A stretch of DNA of 64,000 nt from Acanthosepion esculentum (lineage: Eukaryota; Mollusca; Cephalopoda; Sepiida; Sepiidae), in the NCBI GenBank assembly GCA_964036315.1, contig OZ038498.1, forward strand, positions 6,136,278 through 6,200,277. The letters run 5' to 3'. The position numbers and the translations under genes are program-made. The notes beneath the pieces were generated by a model. It was not told the origin of the DNA. It saw nothing but the letters and a program-made list of their open reading frames with translations, and did not search any database. How positions within the stretch are numbered: the stretch's first letter is position 1; each line of letters starts with the position of its first letter. This document shows, in pieces, positions 21,805 through 32,753 of the stretch.

Positions 21805-21807
<3 letters not shown>
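21506..21807 (-). repeat. Third tRNA-derived SINE, GC-rich, inverted next to family 2
   Basis: Read on the minus strand from 21807: agatggtctagagttaagag gives an A-box-like start. gggtttcgatcccgg at about 21765-21751 is a good B-box. A GC-rich body with many CpGs follows down to 21506. It meets the family-2 SINE head-on at its 3' side. (TA)n at 21807-21846 sits at its 5' end. Confidence 0.65.
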
Positions 21808-21846
<39 letters not shown>

Positions 21847-21851
<5 letters not shown>

Positions 21852-22199
21852 CGTGTGTCTAGAAGACATTATTTATATTTGGAGGTTATTTGTAGGTTGA
21901 TGAGGGGACTCTTTTATGTCAACACCGTTCGTGGTAGTTAAATATACATTAGATTTTTTCAGAATGGATTTAATAAAGATTGGTGATGTAATATAGTGTT
22001 TTTGACGTGTGTCTCTCAATGTTTGTTGGTTACAGCTACAGAAGAACACTATATGAATCAGTTTATTGTATAAAGAAGAGAAAAGCCAGTTCTTTCCTTT
22101 TGTTCTATTTAAAAAAAAATACACTGAAAAGCTTCATATACCAGTCTGAAATAATTTCTTAATTTCAGTCCTGCCTTATCTAATAAATATAGAATAATA
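21847..22199. other. AT-rich DNA, nothing recognised
   Basis: No gene, RNA or repeat that I can support. Confidence 0.5.
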
Positions 22200-22605
22200 T
22201 TGGGCTTACATTCAAGGCTTGGACTGAAACACTGGTTGTTTTTCACAAGATCACTGAAGTTAAGCAACGTTGAACCTGGTCAGTATGTATATGGGTGAAC
22301 ATTTGGGAATACCAGGTGCTGTAAGCTTAGATATGCATGGAGTGTAATGGATAACAGCTCAAAATTGGAAATCAGAGAACCGTTGGGTTCTTTATATTCA
22401 CTTATGAGCAGATACCCTTGAGGGAAAGGCATGAATCCACTCCTTCTACCCCCATATATGGGTTAATTAGTCGGTCTTGTATCAGTAAATCATTATTATT
22501 TACAAAAAATTATTACAATCTAAAAAAAATATTTTCTGGCTTTAAATAACCTGCAAAGGTTGATAAACCATGAAACACAAATCAAGCGTTCAACCAATAG
22601 AATAT
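22200..22605 (+). repeat. 5S rRNA/tRNA chimeric SINE, copy 1
   Basis: Bases 22202-22328 are a diverged 5S rRNA. gatcactgaagttaagcaac holds the 5S A-box, then ggtcagta, atgggtgaa and gggaataccaggtgctgtaa (C-box region) follow in the right order and spacing, with pairing gggctta and taagctt at the ends. It is followed at once by a SINE family 2-like body (agtgtaatggataacagctc, acccttgagggaaaggcatg, atatgggtta). The tail then runs acaatctaaaaa...ctttaaataacctgcaaa. It is collinear over about 400 bp with 33428-33835. This is not a functional 5S gene. Confidence 0.9.
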
Positions 22606-22835
22606 TAACATTTCATGCTTGTAGTTAAATTGCTTTGAACATTTTGTGTTTGGAAAGAAATAGAGAGAGCATTTCAATGAAAATTTCGAATATGAAACTG
22701 AACTGAACAATCCTCTGTAATTGTATGCACTGACTACGGGGCGATATTTTAAGAGTTTCTTGTTTGAATTTAAATTTAAGGACAGATATTTAAAAATTAT
22801 ATTTTTAAAGATGTTGCAAAACAAAACAAAAAGGT

Positions 22836-22923
22836 GCTACTGTAGTATGATATCTATCATCCATTTTCTACTATAGTATCATATCTACTATTCATTTTCT
22901 ACTATGGTATGATATTTACCAAC
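22836..22923. repeat. Tandem repeat, 31-bp unit, about 3 copies
   Basis: Repeats of cattttctactat-gtatgatat type units. Copies begin near 22831, 22862 and 22893 with several substitutions each. Confidence 0.8.
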
Positions 22924-22942
22924 TGTTAGAAGTATGAAATAT

Positions 22943-22970
22943 GTTAGGGTTAAAAGTTAGGGTTAGGGTT
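22943..22970 (+). repeat. Short TTAGGG-like tract
   Basis: ttagggttaaaagttagggt followed by tagggtt: three to four telomere-like hexamers with one interruption. Too short to show a fused telomere. Confidence 0.6.
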
Positions 22971-24562
22971 GAAGGCAGTGGTTATATATTAAAAATCATT
23001 AATAATTTTTTATGCAAAAAATTTTTAAAAAAATCATCAAATAGTGATTTTAGTATTTGTAAACTGATTTTGATGTCATTTAAAAAAAAACAAAAAAATC
23101 CAGTAAATAGGTCATTGATTTTCCTGTGCATTTTCCAGCAATAGTGAATGCAGTGTAATTTACGGTAGGTTGCAAATTCCTCGGTAGTAGCACCGAAAAA
23201 AAGACATTAGGCCTTTTTGCATTGAAGACCCACTTTGTCACATGATTTCTATTTCTTTATTTCTTTCTCTTTAATGTTGAACAGGAAATTTTGTTTCTTC
23301 TACTTCAGAATTGCAAATATATTTATATATTTAACACAGAAATTCACATGGAAATACATCTGTGGCTTGTCACGTACTATAAAAATACATATGTTTTTAG
23401 CTATATGTTCAATAATATGTCTTTAATTATGTTATTCAATAGTTGATTATAAAGTATTAACTGCAGGTGGAAGGAAAGCAAATTTTGTTGCTTAGTGGTT
23501 AAACTACTTGAGCATGAACATCCTAAAGTTATTTAAATTGCTCTTATCCTCTTATTTTCCAAGTCAATTTATTATCATTATTTATTCATTTCCTTTCTAT
23601 ATAAATTTAAAAACAAACAGAACATGGGTGTCAGCTTGTGGTTACAATCTTTCTCAATTCTAATTTGAAAAATGGATTTTTGGTTATTATTTGTTTCAGT
23701 AATTCTTTTGTCTTTCAATTTAATATTCATTTTAATTAAAAAGAAAAAAATTCCAACTACAGAACACATTTTATGCGTGAAAGATTGCACAATAGTAATA
23801 ATAGAAGACGCAGATAGGGAGGAAGGGAGTGTAAGAGAGAGAGAGAGAGGATGTGTTGAATGAATAAAAAAGAGATTCTAAGAATGAAAGAGAGTGGGTG
23901 AATAAGATGAAAGGAAAGAATTAAGTATAAGATTAGGGAAATAAATGAATGGAAAAATGTAAATGACTAAGAAAAAAGGAAATAGTATGAAAATAAGATA
24001 TTAACCTACTAACTGCGGCAGCAATTTCTGTCATTAGTAGCTAAGCCCAGGGCTGGTGCAAAAGTCTCATGTCTCCCCCCCCCCATCAAAAATAAAGGGT
24101 CCCCTACTCTAAGTGAACAATTCAGCAAGAAAAATTGAAAATAAATACAATGTAGAGACATGTCATAATAGATCATTACATCTTAAAAAAAAAAAAAAAA
24201 TCAATGTTTTGCAGCAATTTTTAAAATCAACTTGAGATTTTTCTTGTTAAAAGTTGAATAGTTTTATCAAAATTCAACATTAGTGATAAAAAAATAGTGA
24301 ATTTTCCATATTTTTTTTTTTTTAAGACTTATCCTGAGCAAATCAAATTCACAGATTTGGATGAAAAAAAAGCAAATGTTTATGAGATAGCAAGAGTGAC
24401 AAAGCTCTGCCCAGGGCCCACAATCGGGCTTAAGTGATAGAACTACAATTATGAAAATAGCCAGCTTCCAGAATCCATAGGTTAACAAGTAATTACTTTG
24501 AGAAAGATGCAAAAGACTAAAAATCACTGAAAATGTATTTGAATTGGATGGAGAATATTTAA
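22971..24562. other. AT-rich DNA, nothing recognised
   Basis: Contains a (GA)n stretch near 23838-23850, A-runs and a C-run near 24073-24082. A possible decayed hAT-like end (cccagggctgg at about 24048, gcccagggccc at about 24409) is too weak to call. No gene. Confidence 0.45.
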
Positions 24563-24985
24563 GAAAAAGGGAATCTTCTTCTTCTGCTATGTGCAGTGCC
24601 CCTTCAGGATGTGGGTGATCATGGCTCGCCACAACTTCCTGTCCTTTGTAGCCCTTTGTAAAGTTTGTTTTTTGCAATATCTTCTCATCCCAATTCTGCC
24701 ATCCATTTACTCAAACTCACTAGGTAGGTTAGACAGTGTTTTCCTCTGTCCCTCTTGCCTTCAAATTGTCCTGTATCAAATTTCCCAAGCTTTCTTTCCT
24801 CCTTATATGCATTAGAAATGTCTGTTCCTAATGTTAAGTATAAGTGTTCTTTTTGTTTTCATTTTCTCTAAAAATTCATCTTTGCTCACATTTTCGGTCT
24901 ATGGAATTCTCAGCATCCTACTGTAGAACTGTATTTCTTTTGCTTCAAGTTTCTTCTTCATCTGTGCATGAAAGAAGGATTGCTG
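24563..24985 (-). pseudogene. LINE-A 3' end fragment
   Basis: The minus strand carries the last part of the LINE-A pol and its 3' end. Reading downward from 24985, the rev. comp. gives the R-R-M-L-R-I region, KMKTKRT-like and KE-GL-N blocks, then aactcacccaca...gggcactgcacatagcagaag and agaagatt. It matches the ends at 5236, 52635 and 45140 block for block. About 140 residues are represented, with several frameshifts. Confidence 0.85.
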
Positions 24986-24994
24986 CCTAAATAC

Positions 24995-24999
<5 letters not shown>

Positions 25000-25036
<37 letters not shown>
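25000..25036. repeat. (TA)n microsatellite
   Basis: About 18 TA units at the truncated 5' edge of the LINE-A fragment. Confidence 0.95.
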
Positions 25037-25039
<3 letters not shown>

Positions 25040-25287
25040 TGACCCTTATAGAAGACAGATATGTGCAACTTAAGATATAACAACTTGTTTCTTAATGATA
25101 AGCAGTACCATATTTGCTTTTTGAAGACAAAGATATACATATACCATTTAGCTTTTTTTTAAAAATTTATACTATGAATTTTGATTCTTTTTATTAGGAA
25201 AGGTATTTTTTTTCCATTGGCACCTGAAGTTAAGCCAGAAAATATTTTGCTGTAAGATAACTTTTTAACTCTAGTACCAGTGAAAGG

Positions 25288-25560
25288 ATGTCCTGATAGC
25301 ATAGTGGTTACTGTCACAGAAATAGAACTCTGTAAGCTAAGTTGAAATTCTGGCTTAGCCTGTCATATTCACTTTCACAAGGCATCTCTTCCCCCCCTAG
25401 CTATGGCTTAAATAGCAGGCAGACTGGGCTTTCTAGCCTTAGGCAACCAATTTAAGAGAAGTACTACTCTGAATTTAAAACTGGGAAACCACACCACTGT
25501 CTTTGCCAAGAAGTCATGGCAATTCTCAGATAATAAAGAAAAAATAATTTGTGTGGTCAT
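25288..25560 (+). repeat. SINE family 2, diverged copy
   Basis: ggatgtcctgatagcatagt, then gttgaaattctggc in the B-box position, then tcatattcactttcacaagg, ctagctatggcttaaatagc, agactgggctttctagcctt and gaatttaaaac. Same block order as 21289-21505, with a different 5' head and a longer 3' side (caccactgtctttgccaaga). Confidence 0.8.
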
Positions 25561-26469
25561 ATAATTGCCCTATGCCATGAAGGGAAAGGACATTAAAAAA
25601 ATGATGAAATTCCATGCATTACCTTTAAATGTTTGTATCAACTTCTCTTGTAGTATTGTCATCTCGTAACTTTCAGTTCATGACTCTAAAACTGAGCTAT
25701 TTCCTTAATTTTCTCTCTCTTGTAGGAAAATGTCTCTCTCTTAGAACATTTTCTTTTTTTCTCTCTAATTTCTAAATGTTTACTTTCTTTTAATGTTGTA
25801 CACTCTAAGTCTTACATTTCACCCTCAAAATTATTGCTTGCTCTCCATCCCAATGTACAGTATGTGCATAAGTAGATTGTAGGCAAGTAAAGAGTTGCAC
25901 AGGTTCACACCAACCTTCTTGATATCTGTTTTTGGATTCAGTGGGAAGTTGGGCCCCAGGATGATTGGTGGAGAGTCACTTGTAGTGAATGGCACATGTA
26001 GGCATTTATAGATCAGACAAAAGTGCCAAACAGGCATTATGACGAGTTGCTGAAAATTGCCAAATCCCATGGACTGACCCAAAACTATTAATTAAGAAAT
26101 ACTTGTAAAATCAATGGCAAGAACAATGGAGCAAAAAATGCAGAATAAACTAAATACAATCTTGAGGAAAAACGTTGAGGAAAAATGCTGCCATTATGGA
26201 AAAAGGGAAGCAGTTACTATAACAACTACGACTAGGTCATACTAAAATGATGCACCTCCATTTTTACTGGAACAAGAAGAACCGCTATGGGGTCCTACAT
26301 GCCAAACCCAACATATGGCAAACATTTTCTAATTGGATGCATTGAAGTTGGCTCCAAAGTAACTATTCAAAAATATAAAATAAATACAATTATAACATTC
26401 CTGAAATCAGTTGGGATTATATCGGAAAAAATAAGAAACCAAAAAACAAAGATTGTTCATTTTTCCTAA
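25561..26469. other. Nothing firmly recognised
   Basis: A minus-strand frame at 25831-26082 and fragments near 26110-26290 look slightly protein-like (CHYGKREAV, FYWNKKNRYGV) and may be decayed retroelement coding. I cannot name them. Confidence 0.4.
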
Positions 26470-27192
26470 ATATGATCTCTATCTATAAAAGGCTGGATAT
26501 GCGTGTGTGTGTAACGAATGCACGGCCGCAATCTTCGACGGATTTGCACCAAAATTTACATGCAAATGCTCCAAGTTAGCGGTAAAGGCCAAGACCGACT
26601 TTGCATTTCCCAACTCCCATTGATAGAGGAAATAATCGATTTTTTCATGCTTCTATGGTAGTTTTCATGTAGTTTGCGGCCATTTTCTACTGGCCAGAGT
26701 GAGAGCCTATAGCTGGCTGCCACGAATAGGCAGGATGATTCTATTGGCCAGCGTGAGAGCCAACAGCTGACTGATACGATTGTTAACTAGCATGCTAACA
26801 TGCAAAAGAAATCGATAGCTGCATTCGTCACAAGTGGGAAAAATTTAAATCTGCATGGCACTTTACTCCAATTGGCTCATTCGCTTGCTTAAATTCAATG
26901 TTGATTCTGATTCCGCAGAACTGGGTTGGGTGTGAAAAAGTAGTTGTTGTTAACATTCTTTTTTCATTCGGTTTTTCCAGTTACGAGTCCTTTTTTAAAG
27001 CTGATCGTTTTGTGTTCATTTTGTTTAGTTCTTTTTTCGTAACAGATTTAATGTTTAGTATAGAGCATGGCAAAGGGCACTCCTTTAAAGGCAAGGAAGG
27101 GCAAAAATATCTTAAGTCAAGTGATAGCGATTGCTGTATGAGTCGTACGATTTTTGAATCAAGCACAGGCAACGCCGGGCCATGCTGCTAGT
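26470..27192 (+). mobile_element. Helitron-like non-autonomous element (candidate)
   Basis: The 5' end tctatctataaaaggctgga follows a TC. The 3' end, caacgccgggccatgctgct and then AGT, has the CTAG-T terminus and a GC-rich subterminal stretch as in Helitrons. The interior has raised CpG content and an internal imperfect tandem duplication (ggccag-gtgagagcc at about 26693 and 26748). No Rep/helicase coding is present. Helitrons leave no target duplication, and none is seen. Boundaries are inferred from end motifs only. Confidence 0.6.
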
Positions 27193-27699
27193 CCCAAATA
27201 AATCAGTTTTGGCATAAAATGACTTGAGTTGAAGAGTTGATATGGCATTATAAATCCACTTAAACAGTGAATGGCAAAATCAGGTTTCATTTCAAGGCTT
27301 TTCACTTCTCACACTTGCTGGCATGTATAAGTAATAGAACTCCACCACTGTGATGGCTTTAAATGTTGGCAAAGGGTGTTTGAATTTAGAGTTACTAGTT
27401 TTTTACCTGGGAAAATTTCATGGTTTTCCTATTTGAATATTCTAAAGAATCTTAATTCTTCAGTTAATGTTTGAATAAGAAGCTCGTGGTGAGTTCTACA
27501 ACAATAACATATTCGTAGAAATTCCCTTATCGCATCGTTAAATATTTGAGCTTAGCAACTTTAACAAAATATTGCAATAAAGAATCATAAATATGAATGA
27601 TGGTTGTTATTTTAAGAAGTGGGTACAAATGAACAGATTTAAAATTAACAACTTTCTCCATCTTGCTGAAACAGCCTGTAAACACTTCTATCTTCTCTT
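27193..27699. other. AT-rich DNA, nothing recognised
   Basis: No gene, RNA or repeat that I can support. Confidence 0.5.
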
Positions 27700-27925
27700 C
27701 TTTCTTTCTCTCATTTTCTCCCTGAAACCAAGTAGTATCTTTTCTAATCTTTCCGCTGGATCAAAACAGAATAGTCCATTACTTATGAGGCATTAGCAGG
27801 AAATGTTAAACATTTTTGTTTTCCTTTCTTTCCTCACTGAAACCGAGTAATGTCTTTCCAGTTTTTCCATGTGACCAAAATTGAATAGTCCATTATTTAT
27901 GAAGTATTGGCAGGACGTAATGGTT
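27700..27925. repeat. Diverged tandem duplication, about 115-bp unit, 2 copies
   Basis: ctgaaaccaagtagtatctt ... gaatagtccattacttatga recurs as ctgaaaccgagtaatgtctt ... gaatagtccattatttatga, offset by 115 bp. Each copy ends in -gcagga. Confidence 0.85.
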
Positions 27926-27965
27926 GTGCAAACTAATGAAAGGAGGAACAAGCACAATTATGATA

Positions 27966-28125
27966 GGATCCTCTAAGAAAAGTTGCCCTACCAAACCTTA
28001 CCAAATCTAGAGAGCCTAGTCTCTCCCTAATATTTTAGTTGTAACTTGAGAAGAGATAAATTCATATCTTTTCCAAGGGTATTAGTGTGAATGTGACCAG
28101 ATATTTGAACTGATCCTATTTTCTG
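27966..28125 (-). repeat. SINE family 2, 3' fragment (minus)
   Basis: The rev. comp. shows tcacattcacactaataccc, cttggaaaagatatgaattt, atctcttctc and actaggctctctagatttgg, the mid and 3' blocks of family 2. The tRNA-like head is missing or decayed. Confidence 0.7.
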
Positions 28126-29343
28126 CACAAATAACTGTTAAATCACTTTAACTCTTACTCTATCAAACTGACAAAATTTTATATTTTGGCTTATTTTCTC
28201 ATCTTACGTAGCACTTCCTATATCAAAGCTATTAATAGCTCCCATACTCTTAGATTTGCTTCTTGGTTTTGTCACAAACTGACTCCCCCCACTCTTTTAG
28301 TCATTCACTTTAACTTTAATACTAGACTTTTGCTGCAGGTATTTGTATCAGTAGCAGACGGAGGACAATAGATTATAAATCAAATAAGATCAATTTTAGT
28401 GCTTGTAACATGCAGGTAATTTCAATTGCAACAGAGTCTATAAAAATCAAGTTCATGAACAATACTTTGTATAAGAAAGAAAAGTGTGCTGTTTGTTGTT
28501 CAGTTTGAAAACCATGTATTGTAAATCTAGAAGAGTTAGTGGCGGGAGGGTAAAAAAACAAAAAAAATGAACAAAATGCAATTTATTTATGTATACTTTT
28601 TTTTTTTTTTAGTTGTGGGTAGTAAACAAATTTAATTGTTAGAAAAACAACTGTGAGGAAGGGGGGGATAGTTTAGTGCACTTATTTTATGCTATAGTTT
28701 AACTGCTTTATTTAAGGCTTGTTATTCTTTACGATAAATTTAGGAAAATGTCATATAAGCAGTTAATCTAGGATAAAAGTTTTCTATGTTTAGTTTTATG
28801 ACTAATTTGACTTTTGACATTTTTTTTCAAGTCTAGCCTTTGATTTTTGTACTTAACATTTTGCTTGGCATTATTTTTGATAAAAATGTCTTTTGTTCCT
28901 TTTTCTGTTTTCCTAGATTTATGGTCATACATTCTTTAAAATTTTACTTGATCTTTAAAGCATTTTATTTGAAAATCTTTCCTGGAGCTACAAATTTAAA
29001 AAAAAAAAAAAATAATGAAAGATACTAATATTTTATTTACTAACTGTCAAATGTTCTCTTTTTCTTTCAAATGTCCATAGTTGATCCATTGGTATTTTAT
29101 ACAATTACTGTAATAACAATAATTCAGGACATTAGGATTATTCATTTTTATTATTTATATTCTTGTATTATTCATCTTATGATTACGGTTAATGAACTGA
29201 AAAGGTAGAAATGATTATCTTGCTGTGTGTATGTGTAGACATGTAAACATAAAAGTAGAAAATTGCAATGTAAGCACTGGCAAAAAAAAAATGTTTGCAG
29301 AGACATTATGTTTATAAGTCCTAAAAATTCATACACAGATGTC
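28126..29343. other. AT-rich DNA, nothing recognised
   Basis: T and A tracts. A short open frame at 28186-28371 has no motif. No gene or element identified. Confidence 0.5.
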
Positions 29344-29935
29344 ATCAAGGACACATGGCCCAGTGGATAAAAATGTTGGTTACATCCAGTGACTAGACCC
29401 AAAGAGTTGCGAGTTCAATAAAAAATGTTTGCAGTGGTGAATTTAATTTAATTGCTAAAACTTGGAGAGTTCAGTTAAATGGAAATAACTGAGACATCCA
29501 GAAGAGGCATGGCACGTGGAACTACATGGACGAAATAAAGGGTTCGGTTTGGAATTCCAATCACCTGGAGAAGGCCAGAGTATGAATATGGCAATGAAGA
29601 TGAGGATAACAGTGCGAATGATGTAAATAATGCAAGTAATCATAAAACCTCATCTCAGAGATATAGAGGCCGAAACGTTGTGAATATGGCAATGAAGATG
29701 AGGATAACAGTGCGAATGATGTAAATAATGCAAGTAATCATAATACCTCATCTCAGAGATATAGAGGCCGAAACGTTGTGAATATGGCAATGAAGATGAG
29801 GATAACAGTGCGAATGATGTAAATAATGCAAGTAATCATAATACCTCATCTCAGAGATATAGAGGCCGAAACGTTGTGAATATGGCAATGAAGATGAGGA
29901 TAACAGTCCGAATGATGTAAATAATGCAAATTGAA
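29344..29935 (+). repeat. SINE family 1 with tandemly amplified tail
   Basis: The head aaggacacatggcccagtgg (A-box) and a degenerate B-box (gagttgcgagttcaat) are followed by the family body (gcatggcacgtggaacta, cacctggagaaggccagag). The tail is then repeated: a 98-bp unit starts at 29584, 29682, 29780 and 29878, the last about half a unit. Units are nearly identical, so the amplification is recent compared with the SINE itself. Confidence 0.92.
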
Positions 29936-30600
29936 CTGATTCCTTTGTTATGAATGCATATAATTATTATTGTGTGTTGGATCCATCCATTTTACAGAAA
30001 TCAAATTATTTGTTAAAATTCTTTCTTCTCTTTTTGTATTTCATATTTAATAAAAAAAGAAAAAAAAGGGGGGTTAGATAGCAAGGAGTAAAGCAAGTGA
30101 ATTGTTCTTTATATTAGAGACAAGTAAATTCTATGATTGTAGAATTCAACAATCTGCCAGACAGCAAGAATGAATGTACATAGCAAAAATCATGTCTTTG
30201 TTTTGCCCTGATAGGATTGTTGAAGTTTTTATGAAGGGAAATAAATTAGTCAGTCTGAAATTGACTGTGGTTATTGCTTTCACATGTCTAACAAACTCAA
30301 TCTACTATGACCAGATGCAATGTATATTTGATAAAAGCTTTAGTGTCATGTTTATGAGCTAGCAAGATAACCTAACACTGCCAGGGAAATAATTTTTCTG
30401 ATTATCTACATTTGTTTTTTTTTTTTGTTTTTTTTTTGTATTTTAAGAATCATTATAAAATATACATTTCATGTTGATTTTCGATTAAAGTTTCCCCCAG
30501 TACAAGGCTCAAGAACCACTCAATGTAGTAGGTTGCTGTTAAAATGGTTAATGAATGAGGTGAGTAATGTAGATGAAAGAGATGATAGGATTATGAAAAG
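29936..30600. other. AT-rich DNA, nothing recognised
   Basis: Poly-T tracts near 30415-30438. No gene, RNA or repeat that I can support. Confidence 0.5.
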
Positions 30601-31147
30601 GATAGATAAAGATTGACCTTTGAATTGGCGTGGTTAAGATTGTAGTGTTGAGGGAAGCATCCACGTGGGAGTCTGTTTCACAAAGTAGTAGTTTTTGGTG
30701 GGGAGCAGATAAGTGGAACTTTTTCCTTACATTTGGAATACAGGAGAGATCAGGGTGATTCAACTCTGTGAAAGTAGCATGGTGTATCTTTGTTGTAAAG
30801 GTCTGAATTGGTGGAACTAAAAAATTGATCTTATCTGAATATTTGATATGAAAAGGATATAAGTATGCTTGCATTTTTATTTCTGTAGGGAAAGAGGCTG
30901 CCTAGTGGAAAATAAGTTTTCCCCCAACAAGAGTACATAAATGATTTTGAACTCTCGATAAAGTTTGGAAAGTAAGGATTGAGTAGCTGCAGCCCAAGTT
31001 TATTAGCGATACTCCATTTTTCATCTCATCTGACTCTTGAAAATTGTTACTACCAGAGAGAGACTATTATATTTCTGAATGCTATCCTCTCCTTGAGCTC
31101 TTGGCTTTTCTTCTGGAAGAAATTTTATAGAGAGATGTAAAAAAAAT
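30601..31147. repeat. Old repeat shared with 54.3 kb
   Basis: gattgtagtg...gggaagcatcc...gggagtc-gtt-cacaaagta at 30635-30700 matches 54340-54405. It directly precedes a minus-strand LINE-B 3' end and may be a decayed extension of it. Only about 80 bp is clearly shared. Confidence 0.45.
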
Positions 31148-31500
31148 TTTAATCACTTCACTCCAGGCAAGGCAATAATGCCACTAAGATGCAAAGGGTT
31201 ACTGGAAGTGAGGGAGAGTGAGAAAATTTTAGTGACAGTAAAAGAACAGATTCAGGAAGGCAGATGACAATTAGCATCAGCCTTTAAATGTTTGAAGATT
31301 GCAGATGGCAGGGAAGCAAAAAATCGGAAGAAAATTCCACAGGTGGAAAAAGGAAGTATAAGAATGGAACTTACAGCTGCATCTAGCATTCTTAAATTCA
31401 TGTAGGTGAGGCACCAAACAGGAAAGCTCATTAGAATAATTGTCATGAAGATATTTGTAGAAAAGACAGACGGAATTCATTTCCTGTTAGTGAGAAAGTA
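31148..31500 (-). pseudogene. LINE-B 3' end fragment
   Basis: The minus-strand frame 31480-31277 reads MNSVCLFYKYLHDNYSNE, then CLVPHLHEFKNARC, FHLWNFLPIFCFPA and NLQTFKG. These are the terminal LFYKY, LHE and LWN-LP blocks of the LINE-B reverse transcriptase. The 3' UTR (rev. comp. of atcacttcactccaggcaag) lies at 31153-31172. It is truncated 5' of the LFYKY block and frameshifted near FKNARC. Active elements would encode the full RT upstream. Confidence 0.83.
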
Positions 31501-31741
31501 GTAGAAGTTGAGATGATGTTAGGCCAGTAATGTAAAAAAAAAAAAAAAAAATATATTGTCATTTTCTGATTCTATACCTGAGGGTGTCTATTTATCTTTT
31601 AAATTTCTCCACATTATAAGAATATATCAGGGACTTGCTGCCCACCCTGAATAAAATAGGTTAGCAGCTACATCTTCCTTCTATGAACCTAATTCAACAA
31701 AATTATGATTATTATTCAAAAAATGTAAAATATATTTTTTT

Positions 31742-32011
31742 TCACTATTTACATTATTGAGACTATTGTCCTCATCTTTGTTGCCATATTTATTACAACG
31801 TTTCGGCTGTTGTACGCTCCGGTTTTCTTCAGATGGTTGGAATGTCGAACTGAACCCTTTATTTCGCTCACTGGAGTAGACTTCTAGTTCCACGTGCCAT
31901 GTTTAATGGATGTCAGTTATCAGTTATCTCCTGTTAATTTTCCCTCTGAAAGTTCTCCACTGCCTTAACTGAGTATTGAACTCACACTCTTTGGGTCCTG
32001 TCACTGGATCT
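31742..32011 (-). repeat. SINE family 1, unit lacking its A-box half
   Basis: Minus-strand copy running tail to head but stopping at gtcactggatct, so the head with the A-box is absent. It joins directly to the tail of a second minus-strand copy at 32012. Confidence 0.9.
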
Positions 32012-32345
32012 ATTATCTGTCTATATTTCTGAGATGAGGTATTATGTACATTATTTACATTATTCAGACTATTGTCCTCATCTTTGTCGCCATATTTATT
32101 ACAACATTTCGGTCGTTGTATGCTTCGGCCTTCTTCAGGTGGTTGGAATGTCGAACTGAACCCTTTCTTTCGCTCACTGGGCTAGACTGTTCTAGTTCCA
32201 CGTGCCATGTTTAATGGATGTCAGTTTTCAGTTATCTCCAAGTTCTCCACTGCCTTAACCGGGTATTGAACTCACACTCTTTTTTCGGTCCTGTCACTGA
32301 ATCTAACTAACGCCTTTATCCACTGTGACATGTGCCCCTGAGGAC
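32012..32345 (-). repeat. SINE family 1, full copy (minus)
   Basis: Complete order on the minus strand: the head (rev. comp. of ccactgtgacatgtgcccct), body and tail, ending cagaaatatagacagat at the junction with 31742-32011. The two form a head-to-tail dimer in which only the upstream unit retains the promoter half. Confidence 0.9.
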
Positions 32346-32521
32346 ATCTGTGTATGAATTTCTGGGTATTATAAACTTAATGTCTTCAGCAATCATTTTT
32401 TAACCGGAGCTCATATTGCAATTTTTGTTGTTATTATCGCTTTTCTCTGGCACTCCTTATTACTAGTTCCCATATTGTATTCATTTCTATGCTTGGTCGG
32501 CTCAGGAGATTTTTGTGGCCT

Positions 32522-32612
32522 AGCATATGGCGACAAAGATGAGGACAATAGACCGAATAATGTAAATAGTGTACATAATACCTCATCTCAGAAATATAGA
32601 CAGATACTGATT
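32522..32612 (+). repeat. SINE family 1, tail fragment (plus)
   Basis: The tail block atatggcgacaaagatgagg to aaatatagacagatactga, then poly-T. It lies 176 bp from the minus-strand dimer and in opposite orientation. Confidence 0.9.
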
Positions 32613-32691
32613 TTTTTTTTTTTTTTTGTAGATTTACAACATAAAGGGCACAAGTTGCCTACCCTGAATAATTACTGACGGCAATGCCTGT

Positions 32692-32693
<2 letters not shown>

Positions 32694-32748
<55 letters not shown>

Positions 32749-32753
32749 ACCAC

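Noticed and set aside
22202..22328. Functional 5S rRNA gene
   Set aside because: Many substitutions in conserved stems, no T-run terminator directly after it, direct fusion to a SINE body and a second copy with the same fusion.
22943..22970. Interstitial telomere from TTAGGG-like repeats
   Set aside because: Only three to four imperfect hexamers; this occurs by chance or as a simple repeat, with no subtelomeric context.
24048..24420. hAT-type non-autonomous element (cccagggctgg ... gcccagggccc)
   Set aside because: The ends do not pair convincingly as inverted repeats and no 8-bp target duplication is visible.
29584..29932. CRISPR array
   Set aside because: Units of 98 bp repeat end to end without unique spacers in what looks like animal DNA; it is an amplified SINE tail.
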